64,000 nt of DNA from Fasciolopsis buskii (lineage: Eukaryota > Platyhelminthes > Trematoda > Plagiorchiida > Fasciolidae): assembly GCA_008360955.1 (NCBI GenBank), contig LUCM01008144.1, positions 108,210-172,209 on the forward strand, given 5' to 3'. Numbering within the stretch: the stretch's first letter is position 1; every line of letters begins with the position of its first letter. Below, piece after piece: positions 1-13,110 of this stretch. The position numbers were made by a program, and so were the translations under genes. The notes beneath the pieces were generated by a model. The model had not been told where the DNA came from, did not search any database, and saw nothing but the letters and a program-made list of their open reading frames with translations.

Positions 1-612
1 CTTCCGCGGATGGCAGGAAGGGTCGCTTGGGGGAGGGCCCAATGAGCCTGCCGCGACGCGGGCTGAACCGATGTCGTCGCCGGTATCTATCGACTGTGAG
101 TCGCTGTAACGATGCGTAGACCCTCGTCAGAATGGTTGTGAATTCGTCCTGCGAAGATGAAGATACGGTTCTGGGGGATGTAAAGGTATTCACTGTTGAG
201 GCACCCGGGCTATAGTGCGACATAATGTCGTCAGCAATTTCGGCTGTTTCTTCTAGTGAATATTTGCGGGCAGTACTAAGCAACGGAGGCAGATGTGGTG
301 GGAGCCGTTGAAGCCACAGTTCTCTTAGCATCGGGTCGTAGCCGAACGTTGCACCTCTAAGACGCCGCATTTCCTGCAATAGTTCTGAGGGCTTTAATTT
401 CCCATCTCGATCCCTTGAAGTAGTTGTCGGATGCGTTGATCTTCCGTAGGGGCACTCCGAGATATAACCACCTCTTTCAAAGCGTCATAACTACGCGAAG
501 ATACGGTGATGTCCCTGAACTGAAGGGTTACATCTGGAGGAAGACGGCCAGCCACCCATCTAAAACGGTTATCCTCGCTAGTTATTCTGTAATTCTCGAA
601 CTCCAATTCAAC
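1..612 (-). mobile_element. LTR-retrotransposon gag fragment (Ty3/gypsy-like), cut by the window edge
   Basis: Read on the minus strand from 612 downwards, the frame gives EDNRFRWVAGRLPPDVTLQF, then SYDALKEVVISR and APTEDQRIRQLLQGIEMG. After frame breaks come DAKRTV (decayed) and similar pieces. This is the pattern of gypsy-type gag proteins common in flatworm genomes (PPDV..QVRDI..., then ...RIRQLL...). Stops and shifts show it is dead. The rest of the element would lie to the left of the window. Confidence 0.65.
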
Positions 613-914
613 TAAAATAAACTAGAGTTGAGGATCAGACGGCATAAACGACAGTATATGGAGAGTTATCGAACCTACTGTTGGGTCTGAAGACGGTTTT
701 TGCTCTGTGGACATGACACCGTATTTTAAAAACGAAAGAAGTAGCGAGAACAAGACATGCCGAAAAATGCCGATAGAAAACCGCAGCCAGTAAGTATCAA
801 CACGTAAAAGCAATTTGCAAATAGTAAAAAACAGCATTGATATGTGACCGGGCGTCAGCAAAAAAGGAATAGAGACTCACGTGACCAGTCAACCACGTCA
901 CCAGTTTGCAGAAC

Positions 915-1064
915 GGATTGTCCTACTGCGAATCTCGTATTACGTTTGCTTGCCCTTAACCTTTGTGACCACTCGTGCGTCACTCTTACTCGGCTCGATA
1001 CGATTGCAATACTGGCAACCCTGAGACTCGATCGGCACAAGGAAAAGACAATCGAAAGCGGCAG
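915..1064 (+). repeat. 150-bp direct repeat, left copy, ending at an N
   Basis: Bases 915-1064 are identical to 1661-1810 over all 150 positions. The copy stops exactly at the single N (1065), after which the two sites differ for about 90 bases and then share a weaker match (1158-1219 with 1888-1949). It belongs to a tRNA-type SINE or the element around it. Confidence 0.9.
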
Positions 1065-1589
1065 NATCGCATTTCTCATTCAGCTGCCGTGAATGAAATA
1101 TTGTTCGGGTTTTCGCCGTTTAGCAGCACACATTTGATCGGATGCTCGCGAGCACCGGGTGGTCAACGTTCGGTGAAACAAGCTGTCTGGAAGAACAAAT
1201 TCATGTTCCGCTACAGTGCTCCCTGAGGCTTGATAATGTTGGAACATTTGTTGTGGTCAGAGGTCGAAAGGAATGTGCCTGCTGAAACGACCTCGATGCA
1301 TGTGAAAAAGTGGAGAGATCTCATGGCCAAACACGAGAGCTAATCAGATCTACCAATTAACTGTAAAGATGAAAACCGAAACTAGGTCTTGTCATCCACT
1401 GCAGGATTACTACGTTACATTTTCATATAGTGTCCAATGGAACCACGGTAATTGTTTTATAGTCAGGGTAAAAGGGTATGAAGGGACGTAGTTACAAGTG
1501 CAAAGCAGCAGAGGCCGGTACCACATCGGTAATGTCACCCGAGGTAAGAAAATATCTCACTTCATCGACCATGCATAATCCTTTCCATC

Positions 1590-2075
1590 CTTTATCTTTT
1601 ATTCTCTTCATTAATGAAATAACAATGTACATCACTTTTCAGGAAGAGGGCTTGTAGAAAGGATTGTCCTACTGCGAATCTCGTATTACGTTTGCTTGCC
1701 CTTAACCTTTGTGACCACTCGTGCGTCACTCTTACTCGGCTCGATACGATTGCAATACTGGCAACCCTGAGACTCGATCGGCACAAGGAAAAGACAATCG
1801 AAAGCGGCAGCAGGCTGAGTATCTTTGGACGGGAGCGTGCGAGCGGTACGTGCGTGAGCAACGCACAAGTGGCGACCGCGCTTGGTGGTCAAGGTTCGGT
1901 TAAACAAGCTATCTGGAGGAACAAATCCAAGTTCCGCTACAGGCTGCGGTCAGCAGAGGGCTGCCAGTTGGATGGATTGGAACCCGCGACATTCGTGTCC
2001 AAACGCCACGACCTTATCCGCTTGGCCACCGCCGGAAAGTGTCTCACCCGAAGCCGAGGAGACTAATGTTGTCAC
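1590..2075 (-). mobile_element. tRNA-derived SINE (family A)
   Basis: In minus orientation the element starts with a tRNA-like head near 2035-1970. It has an A-box-like TGGCCAAGCGG and a B-box-like GGGTTCCAATCC, the internal promoter elements of RNA polymerase III. It ends at an AT-rich tail near 1590-1640. The copy at 9590-9785 shares both ends, which supports a family. Confidence 0.65.
1661..1810 (+). repeat. 150-bp direct repeat, right copy
   Basis: Exact copy of 915-1064. Here the repeat is embedded in a longer SINE-like unit that runs to about 2075 and ends in a tRNA-like segment in reverse orientation. Confidence 0.9.
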
Positions 2076-2879
2076 CTAGGGTGATGATGATCTAAACGCT
2101 GAGCTCAGAGCTCACAAAACTTTGTAAAAGTGTAGAAAGTGTGAGACAATGATACTGTAATTGGTATTGCGCCTAGATCATTGGTTATCAGTGGTTGCGC
2201 GACGCTGGATCGTGCCAGACAGGTTATGATCAATGCACGGCGTGGATCTTACCCGATCTTGCCTGACACCGACCAAGTGCAAAAAGCAAGATCAGATTAG
2301 TGGCTACCAGCGGCCTGCCGGCATAGTGGCGTGATCCGAAGACAAGAGTGCGAATGTGCAAACTGAGAAGGCCATATCATGAGCTGGGCCAACCATTCAG
2401 GATGAGCGGTCTGGGTTGGGCAAAAAAACGCCATGAACTAAATCAAGTGGAATGCATTGAGCAAGATGGACCAACTAAAGCACGACTCGGACAACCGATG
2501 TAATAATGGCAACCACACAAGTGCACTAACGCAAGCAAAGGAACCTATAAATATGTGGCGATTTCAATCAATGAGTAAAAACTCCACGTGCCGGTTGAGT
2601 TTGGTTGTTTTCATTTAATCTAGTGGAGACGGACGATAGCGATCTAAGGATAGGATTGGCTCACCGAGAAGCAAGATTCGGAACAGTGATTAGATGATAC
2701 TCTACAGGAAGATGCAGAGGAGTTATCCTGCTTAGACGAACCGAATAAGAATTACCCATTAAAATAAGATTTTCCCGGCGAACTTACTTTACTCATGATA
2801 TTGCTGTTCACGTTTGGTATGAGATTACTAAGCACTTACGTACAGAGTCATTTGAACAATTCCAAAACGTATTTTAATT
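2076..2879. other. Intergenic stretch with no recognised feature
   Basis: No gene, clear repeat or RNA was recognised here. Open frames are short and unlike known families. Confidence 0.5.
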
Positions 2880-3125
2880 TTTTTCCACATGAAATAGTTC
2901 ACCACGTGATATCATCCCTTAATTCACCATTAGGAAACCACGGAAGCACTATTCGTCCCTGGTTTGTGTATCAATTCGAGCGCGGTGGATAAGCACTGCT
3001 GATGTTTCCTAACAAGGATGGAACAGCTGTACAGCTTTGCCGTGGTTTCTTACTGGTGAGTTGAGCGATGATGTCACGTGGCGAACTATTGCACGCGGTG
3101 GAAAAATCAATCTCCTCCTACTAAC
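2880..3125 (+). mobile_element. Fold-back element copy 1 (short form)
   Basis: It begins with CATGAAATAGTTCACCACGTG and ends with the degenerate reverse complement of that sequence (about 3060-3100) plus a TCTCCTCCTACTAACA tail. Inner arms include GGAAACCACGGAAGCACT and AAGGATGGAACAGCTGTACA. There is no coding capacity. The same arms recur at five other places in the window. Confidence 0.75.
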
Positions 3126-4159
3126 ATTCTTGATTGCTTATCCATACCATAAGAGTCACAAATTTATTTTGCTTGTTTTTGAAAATTCCCACTTAGGAAG
3201 TTGAGAAAACTGTTTTTCAGTGACTCTCACACATGCCATTCCACCATAATAAATTAGGACTGGATCAGCTGATAAACGAAGCCAGACCAAATCTACCAGC
3301 AGAAGAATTGAACTGTGATCGTTGACCATTGGAGATTAGTCTAAGCAATTCGATTTTGAATAATAAACAAACCTTTTGTCCGGTCAACTTTGTTCCTCTC
3401 ACTAGACTTAGTAGGAATTGGAGTTAGCGGTCGTGAGACAGAATCGACTGAAGATATAAGGCCGAAATAGAGCGAACATCTCATTCCTTTTCCCGATACA
3501 AAGCAGTGTTGTGCTAATTATTGTATGGGCTAAAGTTTGGATTGGGGTGAGGAGTGGGTGAGGGGATTTGAAAAGCGACCACAGTGTTTTTGAACGCACA
3601 GTGGAGGACTGTGAAGAAGTAAAACGACAGCTTCAGCTGCGCTTCAGACACGCGAATTTGCCAGCCGAGATTGTTGACCTCGGACCTTATGCAAGGCACA
3701 GACAGCTTGCTTCACACTCGGGGTGTGGTTAGTCTGGGGTAGACAAATCGATAATCTAGAACGATGAATTTAATTGAAGTGCAAGTGTTATGATTGTTCT
3801 AAGCACTAGAGTTGTTTTCTTTGGTTTCCCTTTGCTTGCTTGTGTCTGAAACGTTTGATCAAATGCTCGAATCGTTTGGTACGTGGAAGTAGTTATTTCA
3901 CGAAATCGTTACCGTGTGAATCTCTGTCCTACAGAGAGGTCAGGGTCAAGTGAACAGAATCGGCTCCATTGATCGTTCGGTGGCGTAATTTTAGACTTAC
4001 CAAACTGTCAATGGATAGGGATTTTCAATCAGATCAGAAATCCGATTATATGCTAACAACAGACGGTGTGATTAAACCAATCCCTTTTAGATTAGTGCAC
4101 AAGCTGGTCGGAAAGTGCAACTACAAGTGACGCATTTGGCGTGCATTCACAGTCGTAAT
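3126..4159. other. Intergenic stretch with no recognised feature
   Basis: I saw no gene, RNA or clear transposon here. The overlapping minus-strand open frames at 3408-3699 do not resemble known proteins. Confidence 0.5.
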
Positions 4160-5980
4160 TCACCTATCGGCAGAGACATGTATTTGCCTGTCGCGCATGC
4201 ACATGTAATGCTCAGCTGAATATGTGGGGTCATGGTGCCTTGTATCGCATAGACATTTGTGCACAAAAAATGTCGCATTCCACCCAAAAAACGCGAGGAA
4301 AAATAAGAAAATTCTACACTCATCCCCTCGTAAAAATAAAAAAACGTATCGAGGAATGATTTGAGCACAGTATGATAGGTTGTTCAGGAATTCGGCTGAA
4401 ACAAGGTCAGGGTTTGTCAAAATTCTTGCTAAATATGAGACAGTGGAGTTCATATAGATATTGATTCTAGAGGATATGGAACGGAAATTGGATGGTGTTG
4501 AAATATGGGAGCAGCACATTGAAAGATAATTGTGCAGAAGATGCGTGGGATCAGGAAGTATTTTGTGCGCCAATTTCTCACATGCTGCTAAGTGTTGATC
4601 ATGTACATTTAAGAACAATTCAGTTAGTGGTACGAAGAATACACGGCTAATAATTGATAGTCCCCGGCGAAGACTTTTAAAGTTTTTTAAGTACACCTGG
4701 AAAAATAACAGGTGAGCAGTAAAGAAGGAATGAAAACATCGATTTACAAATCGGGAAATGGTGCTTTGTTTCACCTTGTAGTGCCGAAGCTTCCTGATTT
4801 CAAATGACAACCGTCGGAGAGTCTTCACACAGGTGGAAATGTGAGAAGTTCACATCAGATTTTTATCAATAGTAGTTCCTAGATATTTCACAGAATCAAG
4901 CCTGGTAAGAGTTTTTGAGTTGATGGAAGACGTTCCGGATGGGTAGGCTAACCGAAAGAGAGGACAGACATTCGAAACATTTAGATGTGTTGAGACTTAA
5001 ACCAGCTTGTGCAGAGAAATCGCAGATAAAAGTTATTGGAAAGACTTTAAAAGTCATCGTTGCTCGAAACAGCTTGAGAGAGTGTAACGGCATCAGCATA
5101 CTTAAGCAGATGACAGGTTGAGCTGGTTGATAAGTCTCTGATGTAAGTAGAGAAAAGAAACGGTGAGAGAAGAGCACTGTGAAGCACTCCTGAGTTGTTA
5201 ACCAACGGTTTCGAAACTTTACCGTCCATTCGTGTGCACTGGGTTCGGTTAGTAAAGTAATCAGACAACCATGCTAATAAAGAACTGAGACAACCAAATG
5301 TTTCCAGTTTGTGAGGTAGAAGAGACCGTGGGACCGAATCAAATGCCGAAGAATAGTCTAGAAAGGTGCTACGCACAGATTTCATCGATGCGTTTGAGGG
5401 CTTACAAATATGGTGAATGAGGGAGGCGACAGCGCCCAAAGTGGACCTGTTAGATTTATAGGCAAACTGGAATGGGTCGTTAGGGGGATAGATAGAAGAA
5501 TACAGGCGCTTAAGTATAGCACGCTCCGTCAGTTTAAGACCAGAAGATGTTAAAGCGATGGGGTGAAAACGTTTTGCCAAACCAGTAGAACTGTTAGATT
5601 CAGGGATGGGTATAATAGTGACGGGTCTCCAACAGTCAGGAATAGAAGACGAGAATTAATGATGGGTTAATCAGAGCGATGAATGCATCCGTCAGGGCCA
5701 CAGCACCATACCTTGAAAGAGCTGAGGACAGACGGTCAGGACCAACCCCTGTGGTAATTTTAGTGGTGCACAGAAGGTCGAGCACTTCTTTTCTAGAAAA
5801 ACTTGTAACTGTCACATCATCACCCTGACCAAATATGACTGGGGTAGTGGAAGGATTGGTGAAAGCATGATTGATATTGTCGACATCCGCAGTTTTCACA
5901 TTTTTCTTCGACCCACACAACAGTCGAATGCCTTGCTATAGAAATCAATTGTTGTTATCACTCAAGAGTTGGCTGGTAAA
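4160..5980 (-). mobile_element. Decayed CR1/jockey-like LINE (reverse transcriptase and C-terminal part)
   Basis: Reading down the minus strand, the pieces follow the order of a CR1-type reverse transcriptase. EEVLDLL-like text with TTGVGPDRLSSAL is at about 5800-5700. RFHPIALTS...ER is at 5580-5520, then FLDYSSAFDSVP, NNSGVLHSALLSPFLF and YADA (the YADD catalytic motif, changed) down to 5050. SAQAGLSLNTSKCFE follows at about 5000, and then the C-terminal LKNFKSLRRGLSIISRVF. Frameshifts separate these blocks, so it is inactive. It lies downstream of WWOX. Confidence 0.85.
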
Positions 5981-8499
5981 CGTCATGTCGATGCGTTGGA
6001 TTTCCGCTTTTATTAGGTTGAAAATCTACCGCACGCTTGATTCATTAGGGGATTTGTAGACGAATTTGACCGAGGTTCGTCAACAGAAATATATAATGAA
6101 GCTGGCTATGCTGGTGGGAACAAGTAATAAGCGGAAAGAGCAACACCTTTTAAGACTACAAGCTTATCCGTCATTTACCAGCCTTTGATTGTAGTTTAGA
6201 TCAGACCCTGCAGTTAACCTGTCCGAATCGTGATCAGCATAGACGTGCATTATGCATTGCCAAGCCCAGTCGCGTTAGTCGGTTGTCTATAGTTTTGGTC
6301 GTGTGGATATTTCTTTGTAGTGTTAGAAGAAACATAAGGGCAAGATTTTATATACGGTAAAAGTGACCACAATGTTCAAAATCGTAGAGTCAGCTGAATA
6401 GTTTTTCAATACCCGATATTTCCCACTTTGGGGTACCTTTTTAGTACTACTGTTGGACATAAATGAGCATCTCACTAGAATCTCATTTGAATCGTCAGGA
6501 GTGTGAATGGATGAAAGGTCCATTTAAGGATCACACGGTGACCGTCGGAGAATTTTCGTCCGTCAGGCAAGGATAACCTTCAAAACGGTGGCAAAAGGCC
6601 CGAAAGTATTAGTTTTTCTTCTCAGTAGTATGTTTCGCATGCTGGTGGATGAATAAAATTTCCCCGGAAGCACACCACCCTTATGCGATCCATACATAAA
6701 CTGCTTACCGGCAAAGTATGCTCTAAAAGCCTTATCGAATAAACCTTGGCTAGAATGAACCTGGAGTGAGGATCAGCCCGACAGACGTGAAAGGAATTGT
6801 GGGAATTATGTGCGGTTGCAAATTGCACGTCCAATGATCATAAGGGAACATATCACAATAGGCCAGTAATATCGACGTTTCAGCTATACTGATTCATTAC
6901 ACCTCTCACTAAAAGCAAAAAATTTGGGAAAGCCAACAGGAGTGAGAAGACAATATACGTCTGAAACAGAGTGAATCAGGTGTAAGTGTAAGTGAATGAA
7001 TCATTGCCGGATGATAACAGGGTAGTAGATAAACGTTGGTCTCGAGTAACTCAGGTTTGCTTTGATGCATCCGCTCTGATCGGTTAGTTTCCTGTGGCTG
7101 TTTGCGAGGTGAAAATGAATGTCTTGAATCACGACATGCAGCCCGATCATTGTTAATGGATACAGGATGAAAAACCGAAATTCCGTTTTCACCAGTGAAA
7201 TTTTTGTCGGTTACTAAAAATGGTCGGAATCCATTGTGATCTAACAGCTAAATCTCCCACTATTCTATCGTCCCCACTCAAATCTTCAGCAGCGAGAAAT
7301 TCCAAAGGGAATAGACTGGAATCAGTTTGTTCGTCGGGGAAGTGAAAAGTAGGCAAGTCACTTGAATCACAAATACACTTAAGCTCAAGCCTGTGTTAAG
7401 AGGAGGGTAATATTGTAGAACAGATTTACTTTAAGAAGCAGACGGTCATCATATTTCCGCTAGTGAACTGGAAGCAAGAAGGCGTTCGCCCGGGAGATTC
7501 AACACAATAAAAATTGACCATGAAAAAAGGGATGTTGCATAACGTGGGAGCTATTCACATCTACAGGCTTGTTATTGTGAAGTTTGTGATAATTTTCCGT
7601 TCAAATGTGACACACACCTTGCGAGATTAGTCTTAATGGTTTCTGAGTATTCCAGAAACGTCTAAGACAACTGAGCTGCAGATCATGATTTCTAAACGTT
7701 AATCGCATGCGACCAAGGGACTATCCAAGCTTATAACTGATAGGAAAGTCTGTAGAATAGCTGGGAAATTTGCTATCCTCAATCAGCCGCCACGGTCAAA
7801 CTCTACTTCGTCTTATTAGAGCAACGTACACCCAGATTTTCATATATGTCGTTTATTAAAACTCCCTAGGAAGTACTATGTGAAAGGACTGAGGCCTAGC
7901 AAAAGTTCGAACGATCAAAACTCAAAATTGGAGCCATAGCCGTTTTCTTCACGTTTTCAAACATTTTCCTGTGAACTCTTAGGTATATTGCAGCGAGATT
8001 GGAACTACATCACAGAGATTGTTTCGTTTAAACTGACCACAATTTGTTCAGTATGGTCCATCATGGTGCAACTGCTGATAAACAATAAGACAGCCCCATC
8101 GGAGTCAGGCGCAATATCGATTAAACTGCCATCCTTTCACGCATTGCCCGATATAACAAACTTAAAGTCTGCAAGAACATACCGTCTGATTCTGCTCCCC
8201 TATATTTGATACCAAAATACCTAAATTTTTGTTATCTCATTGGTTGACTGTCGCGAAAACATAAGAAATCACCCTGCGGCATCCAAACGATTTTAACACC
8301 AAATTCTGCTTTACTGCAAATTGGGATTTTCTACCATTGAAAATTTTGTTATCGGGGATTAGGGATTACCACCAGACTTGAATAAACACAGTCCGTGAAT
8401 TGCTAGAGGAACAGCCCCGGTCTGCGCTTAAAAGAATGACCGCGGATAGCATAACGGATAAAAGAACGACCGTTATCGAAAAAATCAGTCGTGTTGGTC
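5981..8499. other. Intergenic stretch with no recognised feature
   Basis: 2.5 kb without a gene, RNA or transposon that I could identify. All open frames are under 80 codons and match nothing known. Confidence 0.5.
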
Positions 8500-9095
8500 G
8501 TAGAAGATTGAATGCTTTAATGAAATAGTTCACCACGTGGTACCATCGATCAACTCACCATCAAGAAACCATGGAAGCACTGTACATCTATTTCATTCTT
8601 GTTAGGAATCATCAGCAGTGCTTATTTACAGCGCCCGAACTGGGACGCAAACCCGAGACGGACGAGTTTCGAATCGAGCGCCTTAGCATTCAATATCCTA
8701 CTACTAACACATACCAAGTAGCCAAGCTCTGTAAGTCATGCCCAAAGCCCTCATCGTACTTAAGCTACCTGCACAGAAGTCATCTATCAGTAGGGGTCGA
8801 TCGCTGTGAGCTAGCGGACAGTAACCGTGCAAATCAGTGACGGATAGGTGCAACATCATCGTGTGGTGAAGTTGAACAAACCGTTCAAAGCCTGCCCGGT
8901 AGCGTAATGGCTAAGTCGTTCGACTCAGATTCTTTCGTCTCGGGTTCGCGTCCCTGTTCGGGCGCTGTAAATATGCACTGCTGATGATTCCCAACAAGGA
9001 TGAAACAGCTGTACGGTGCTTCCATGTTTTCTTGGTGGTCAATTGAACGATGAATTATCTCATGGAAAACTAGTCAGTTACCACATACTAATATA
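8500..9095 (+). mobile_element. Fold-back/SINE composite, copy 2 (long form)
   Basis: An arm in one direction at 8500-8710 is followed by a complete unit about 8700-9095 ending in the reverse-complement arm. The second unit contains a tRNA-like segment (8894-8963) and a unique part before it (about 8750-8893) that is also present, inverted, in the copy at 23269-23640. Arms include ACCATGGAAGCACTGTACA and AAGGATGAAACAGCTGTACG. Confidence 0.75.
8894..8963 (+). other. tRNA-like segment of the fold-back/SINE family
   Basis: GCCCGGTAGCGTAATGG at the 5' end can pair with TTCGGGC at the 3' end. An A-box-like TAGCGTAATGG and a B-box-like GGGTTCGCGTCC are in tRNA spacing. It is repeated inverted near 23404-23477. 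No good cloverleaf with a clean anticodon arm forms, so it is a SINE head and not a working tRNA gene. Confidence 0.65.
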
Positions 9096-9589
9096 AACTG
9101 GAATAAATCCTAGGGTTCTTCCTGGTAAGTTGGCGATATTTACGCATCCTAGTAGGTCCTCAGTTTTCGTATTCACATAAGTTTACTATGGCAGCCACGA
9201 TCATATACTTAGCTATTCATTATTCGACGTACAACTGGACTTAATATGAGGAAACTGCAAATAAGTTTGTGGCACTTGTTGATGCTATGGTCTGCCCCTA
9301 AAATTCCCGGAAATTTCAGAATATTATGAAGTACAAATCTAATCGGATAGGGGATTATCACAATTATTTTCAATCGTAGAAGTGCTTCCAAATTTTCTAT
9401 AACTTGGTCCTAAATGGATTCTATGATTGTTCTATGCTGCATCAGTGGCGATAACACGGTGCACCACTTATGTGGCCAATCGACTCGAGATCATGCGGTA
9501 GCATTCCTTAAAAGAACAAGTGAGACGTAAAATCACCAGACAATCTAGCATATATGACTCAAAGAAACGCGAACCGAAGGACATATCGG

Positions 9590-9785
9590 AACTTCTGGTT
9601 CCTTTTTTTGCAATCTTTTTAATTCCTTTATTACTGAAACAAAAGTACGCATCATGTTTTAGGAAGGGAGCCGCAGCTAGCAGACGGCTGCCGAGTGGGG
9701 TATTTGACCGGCGGTGGGAGGATTCGAACCCGTGACTATCTTGTCCGAACGCCATGATTTTATCCGATTGACCACCATTTCATCT
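9590..9785 (-). mobile_element. tRNA-derived SINE (family A), short copy
   Basis: On the minus strand TGGTGGTCAATCGGATAAAA (A-box region) and CGGGTTCGAATCC (B box) are about 30 bases apart, as in a tRNA. The element runs down to an AT-rich end near 9600. The junction around AGGAAGGGAGCC resembles the AGGAAGAGGGCT at about 1641 in the other copy. It is much shorter than that copy. Confidence 0.65.
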
Positions 9786-9795
9786 TTGAATTTGG

Positions 9796-10188
9796 AAAAA
9801 TAACAATAAAATTCGAAACTGTGAGTTTAGTTTGAGGACAGGCATCTGTCGTGAATCCCGCTCGGCCCTAGTGCATTACATCGGTAAATTAAGCACACCA
9901 GTCCATGATTCGCTGTCTTCTTACATTCCCCGTGAAAAGATCTAAGCCAGACCTCAATCTTGAATTGTGCGCGCTAGTGGACGGAAGTCAATGGAGTGTG
10001 GTGTTGTATAGTTAAACAAACCCTGTGAAACTGTTTTCATTCTTTTCACAAGAAGTGTGCGAAGACGAGTAACTAATACTTGACTGGTGACTGATGTACA
10101 TAATTGCCCACTTAGATGCACCATGGGCGAGAGAGACTTACTTATTTTCTCACATTCACTTTACAGTCCATTATTTCAATATTACTTT
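9796..10188 (+). repeat. Two-copy interspersed repeat (family D), copy 1
   Basis: Shares stretches with 25970-26402 in the same order and orientation: ACCAGTCCATGA, TTTTCACAAGAAGTGTG, GGCTGGTGACTGAT (TGACTGGTGACTGAT here), and GCGAGAGAGACTTAC near the end. There is no coding potential. It directly follows the family A SINE. Confidence 0.7.
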
Positions 10189-11339
10189 TTCTAAATTCAA
10201 TCTGAATCATGGACACATAGTGATCCTATTTTTGCTGGAATAGAATACAAATCTACTATCGTTACATAATCCGTTGTTTCTTTTCACGGAATTGTACTAG
10301 GCGAGTTGCAGAAATGGTGTCTATTTGAAGGGATACAATAGGTGGCAGGGGGTATGCAAGCGTACTGTTGTAAGTCTTATATATCTCACTAGCAGCGGAG
10401 CATGTGCGTGTGCTGTCCTGGTGTAACGTCCATCGGACACGTATGTGTGAAAACCCATTCACTGACACCATTGTTCCCACATTTTTCTATCCAATTCACG
10501 TTAACCTTTTCTAGTAATGCCTTAATTCCTGGTTCTCATTATCGAACCCTATTGATCCGCCAGTTTGTTTTACTGCATCAGCGTGACCTTAACGCCCAAG
10601 TTTATCAAACTGTCTGGGTCAGTCCCGTTATTTGCCCCCGCTGTTCGGCCACTGTTGAGGTATGTATTTTTAACTTATCGCACCACTGTTTACAATAATA
10701 GTACCATATTTTGTTCCGCATATGTCTGTGCATCACTCCCATAGCTCGAAGGGGAGTACAAGGTCATTATTATAAATAACAATACAACTGCGGTGTTTGC
10801 AATTGTTTTTGTGGATGAGTTAAGAGCATTTCTGGAACTATTTCTTGTATGTCTGGTTGTGTGGGTTCTTTGATTGATCACACTTACGTGTTCCTTGTTC
10901 CGTAGATTAATTTCACGCTCACCCAGTTACCACACTCAAGCGTCCGCATGGTGACCACATCTTCAAGTGTGAGGCTCGCGATGATGTCGCCGGGGTAACC
11001 TAAAGCGCTCCGAATGCCAGAATGGATTGTGTTAATTGATTGAAAGACGAGAACCACAAAAGATCACGGACGGTTTAGTATGAAAAATTTCGTTGCCGCA
11101 GGACAGTAGGATTCCTCGGGAAGCTAGCTGTTGCAAGTTGGACTTACTGAAAGACCAAAGCTACGAATCCTGTAAATTGTCCTTACTATTGGTCATCAAC
11201 ACTTCACGCGGCTCGGAATGATTTCAGACAAAATTTTGTGCTGTTACTTTACATATTTCCTTAGCTTTTATCTATTTTTCATTGATTTATGAAAAAATGG
11301 AGGTCAATGGACAGACCATACAGTATTTACGTCATTGAG
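10189..11339. other. Intergenic stretch with no recognised feature
   Basis: No gene or clear mobile element was recognised. It ends where reverse-transcriptase remnants of the next LINE begin. Confidence 0.5.
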
Positions 11340-13110
11340 TTCTATTCCTAGTCATATCTCTTAACGGCTCTAACCGACGACAATCCTCATCGCTCAGGCC
11401 CCAAACGAGGAAAGCGGGAAATATCAGACGATATCAAAGCCGAAGCTAACTTATACCCCCATTCTGTCATAGCCCGACAGTCACATCGCTTTTCTACACT
11501 TGTCTAACACTTGCAAAACCGGCAAGAAAAGGTAGATAATGGACACGCATAAGCAGAACTCATCGAAACCAGTGGGGGCGACGTACTGCGGTTACACGGT
11601 TAGAGCACAACTGTCTGCATCCAGCACACACTGACCCATCATGTCACTGGTCACTGAATTTTTTCACCAAACCCCAGCCTTGCTTCCGAAACATCGTTGG
11701 TCTAATGCAAAAAGCCGCCGAGAATCATCAACGCAGAGGTACCAGATCTCGAAACCTCAAAGCTCACTACTAATTGTGGACATGTGTAACCTTCCTTTGA
11801 GGAAAACCCGAGTACTGGCAGTGCCACAGATTCGCGAAAGTTGTTCTGGCTCTCGCCATTTGTGAAGCAATCTAAATTCTAGTATTTTCAACGGCTGCGG
11901 TCAAACGTCCCAGGTATTTAAAGCTATTGACCACCTCCAACTGCATATAACAAAAAGTGAATGCAGGCTTCTGTCAGTCTCTGAGAGGTAGTTTGTACTT
12001 TGGTGGTGCAAAGTACATGCCATCAGATTGTTATGTCAATTATCAAGCGATACAAAACGTGTCGAATTCTCTGCGCATTGTCACTGGCATATTCTAAGCA
12101 AAATAATTCTGTCTTCTGTGGTGAGTTCAACTTTAACTTCTGTCAGACCAGATAAAGCATTGTGTTCAACATCCTTAATGAAGTTGAAAAGAAACGAGGA
12201 TAGAGGAAAGCCTTACCACACTTCGCTCGAGGCGATAAAAGGTAGCAAAAACAAACCACAAGCCCTAATCTGACCTGAGATATGATAGTATCCACAGTTA
12301 TCTCTCAGATACTTCAATCCTCAGCAAACAGCGCCATAGGGCAGACCTATCAATGAAGTCAAAGGTTTTACGAATTTCTAAGAACACAATGGTCGTTGGT
12401 TTTATGAAAATAAAAAGGTGCTCTAAAAACCGTTGGAGGATGAAGATCTGGTCGATGCATCCGACTAGCGCGAAACGCAACCTACTCTTCTCAAGGTTGC
12501 TCTTCACCCGTGTTGTATTGTAGCGTGCACAGGGATAGCAATCTTCGAAAGAGTTGCATCACCAAATTGAAAATCACAGGAACAGAAAAACCAACGTGAT
12601 CCGAAGCCCAATAAGCGTGTCAGCCAGCATCGACAGTTACACAATCAAATGAACTATGGAAGCTCACAGCTTGCTCATTGAAGTACAATCAAGGAAGTAT
12701 GGCGCCACCAGCTCTGACGCTGCCAGGATCAGGCCAGTAACTCTGTGATTAGTGCCGTCACTATTGGACCTTTTCCTAAAGATGGAAACAACAATCGATT
12801 CCTCCAACGAGAGGGCTTGATCGGATTACCAGATATCGAAGCTCCATTGCACCATCTTTGAATTAAGCTAATGAGAGTTCATCAGAGCTCGGTGTTCTGT
12901 GACATCCTAGAGTTGGAATGTTCTTACGCGTCTCCCTCCCCAGAGTGTCCATTGGGCGACGCTGCAGTTTCACAGATCGTTTTCCTCACACCTTATGCTT
13001 TCCTACCGCTGGCTCGGGTGAAACGAAAGAGCTTGCGGGAATACCCCATACTGGTAGCATATTCCGTCTCAGATGCACGATGAGACTATTAGGTCTCGCG
13101 ATCCCTAAAC
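11340..13110 (-). mobile_element. Decayed RTE-type LINE fragment 1 (reverse transcriptase)
   Basis: Minus-strand pieces in order: YSRKLFRFTRASG (about 13050), a linker, then CIDQIFILQRFLEH and IVFLEIRKTFDFIDRSALW (12460-12320), LEVVNSFKYLG (about 11920) and a far-3' piece resembling the RTE region before EDxRRL (about 11390). These are the ordered motifs of RTE LINEs as they occur in trematodes. Many stops and shifts; no endonuclease part was seen. Confidence 0.8.

Noticed and set aside
8894..8963. A functional tRNA gene.
   Set aside because: The stems beyond the acceptor are poor and no clean anticodon loop forms; it is repeated within a mobile element.
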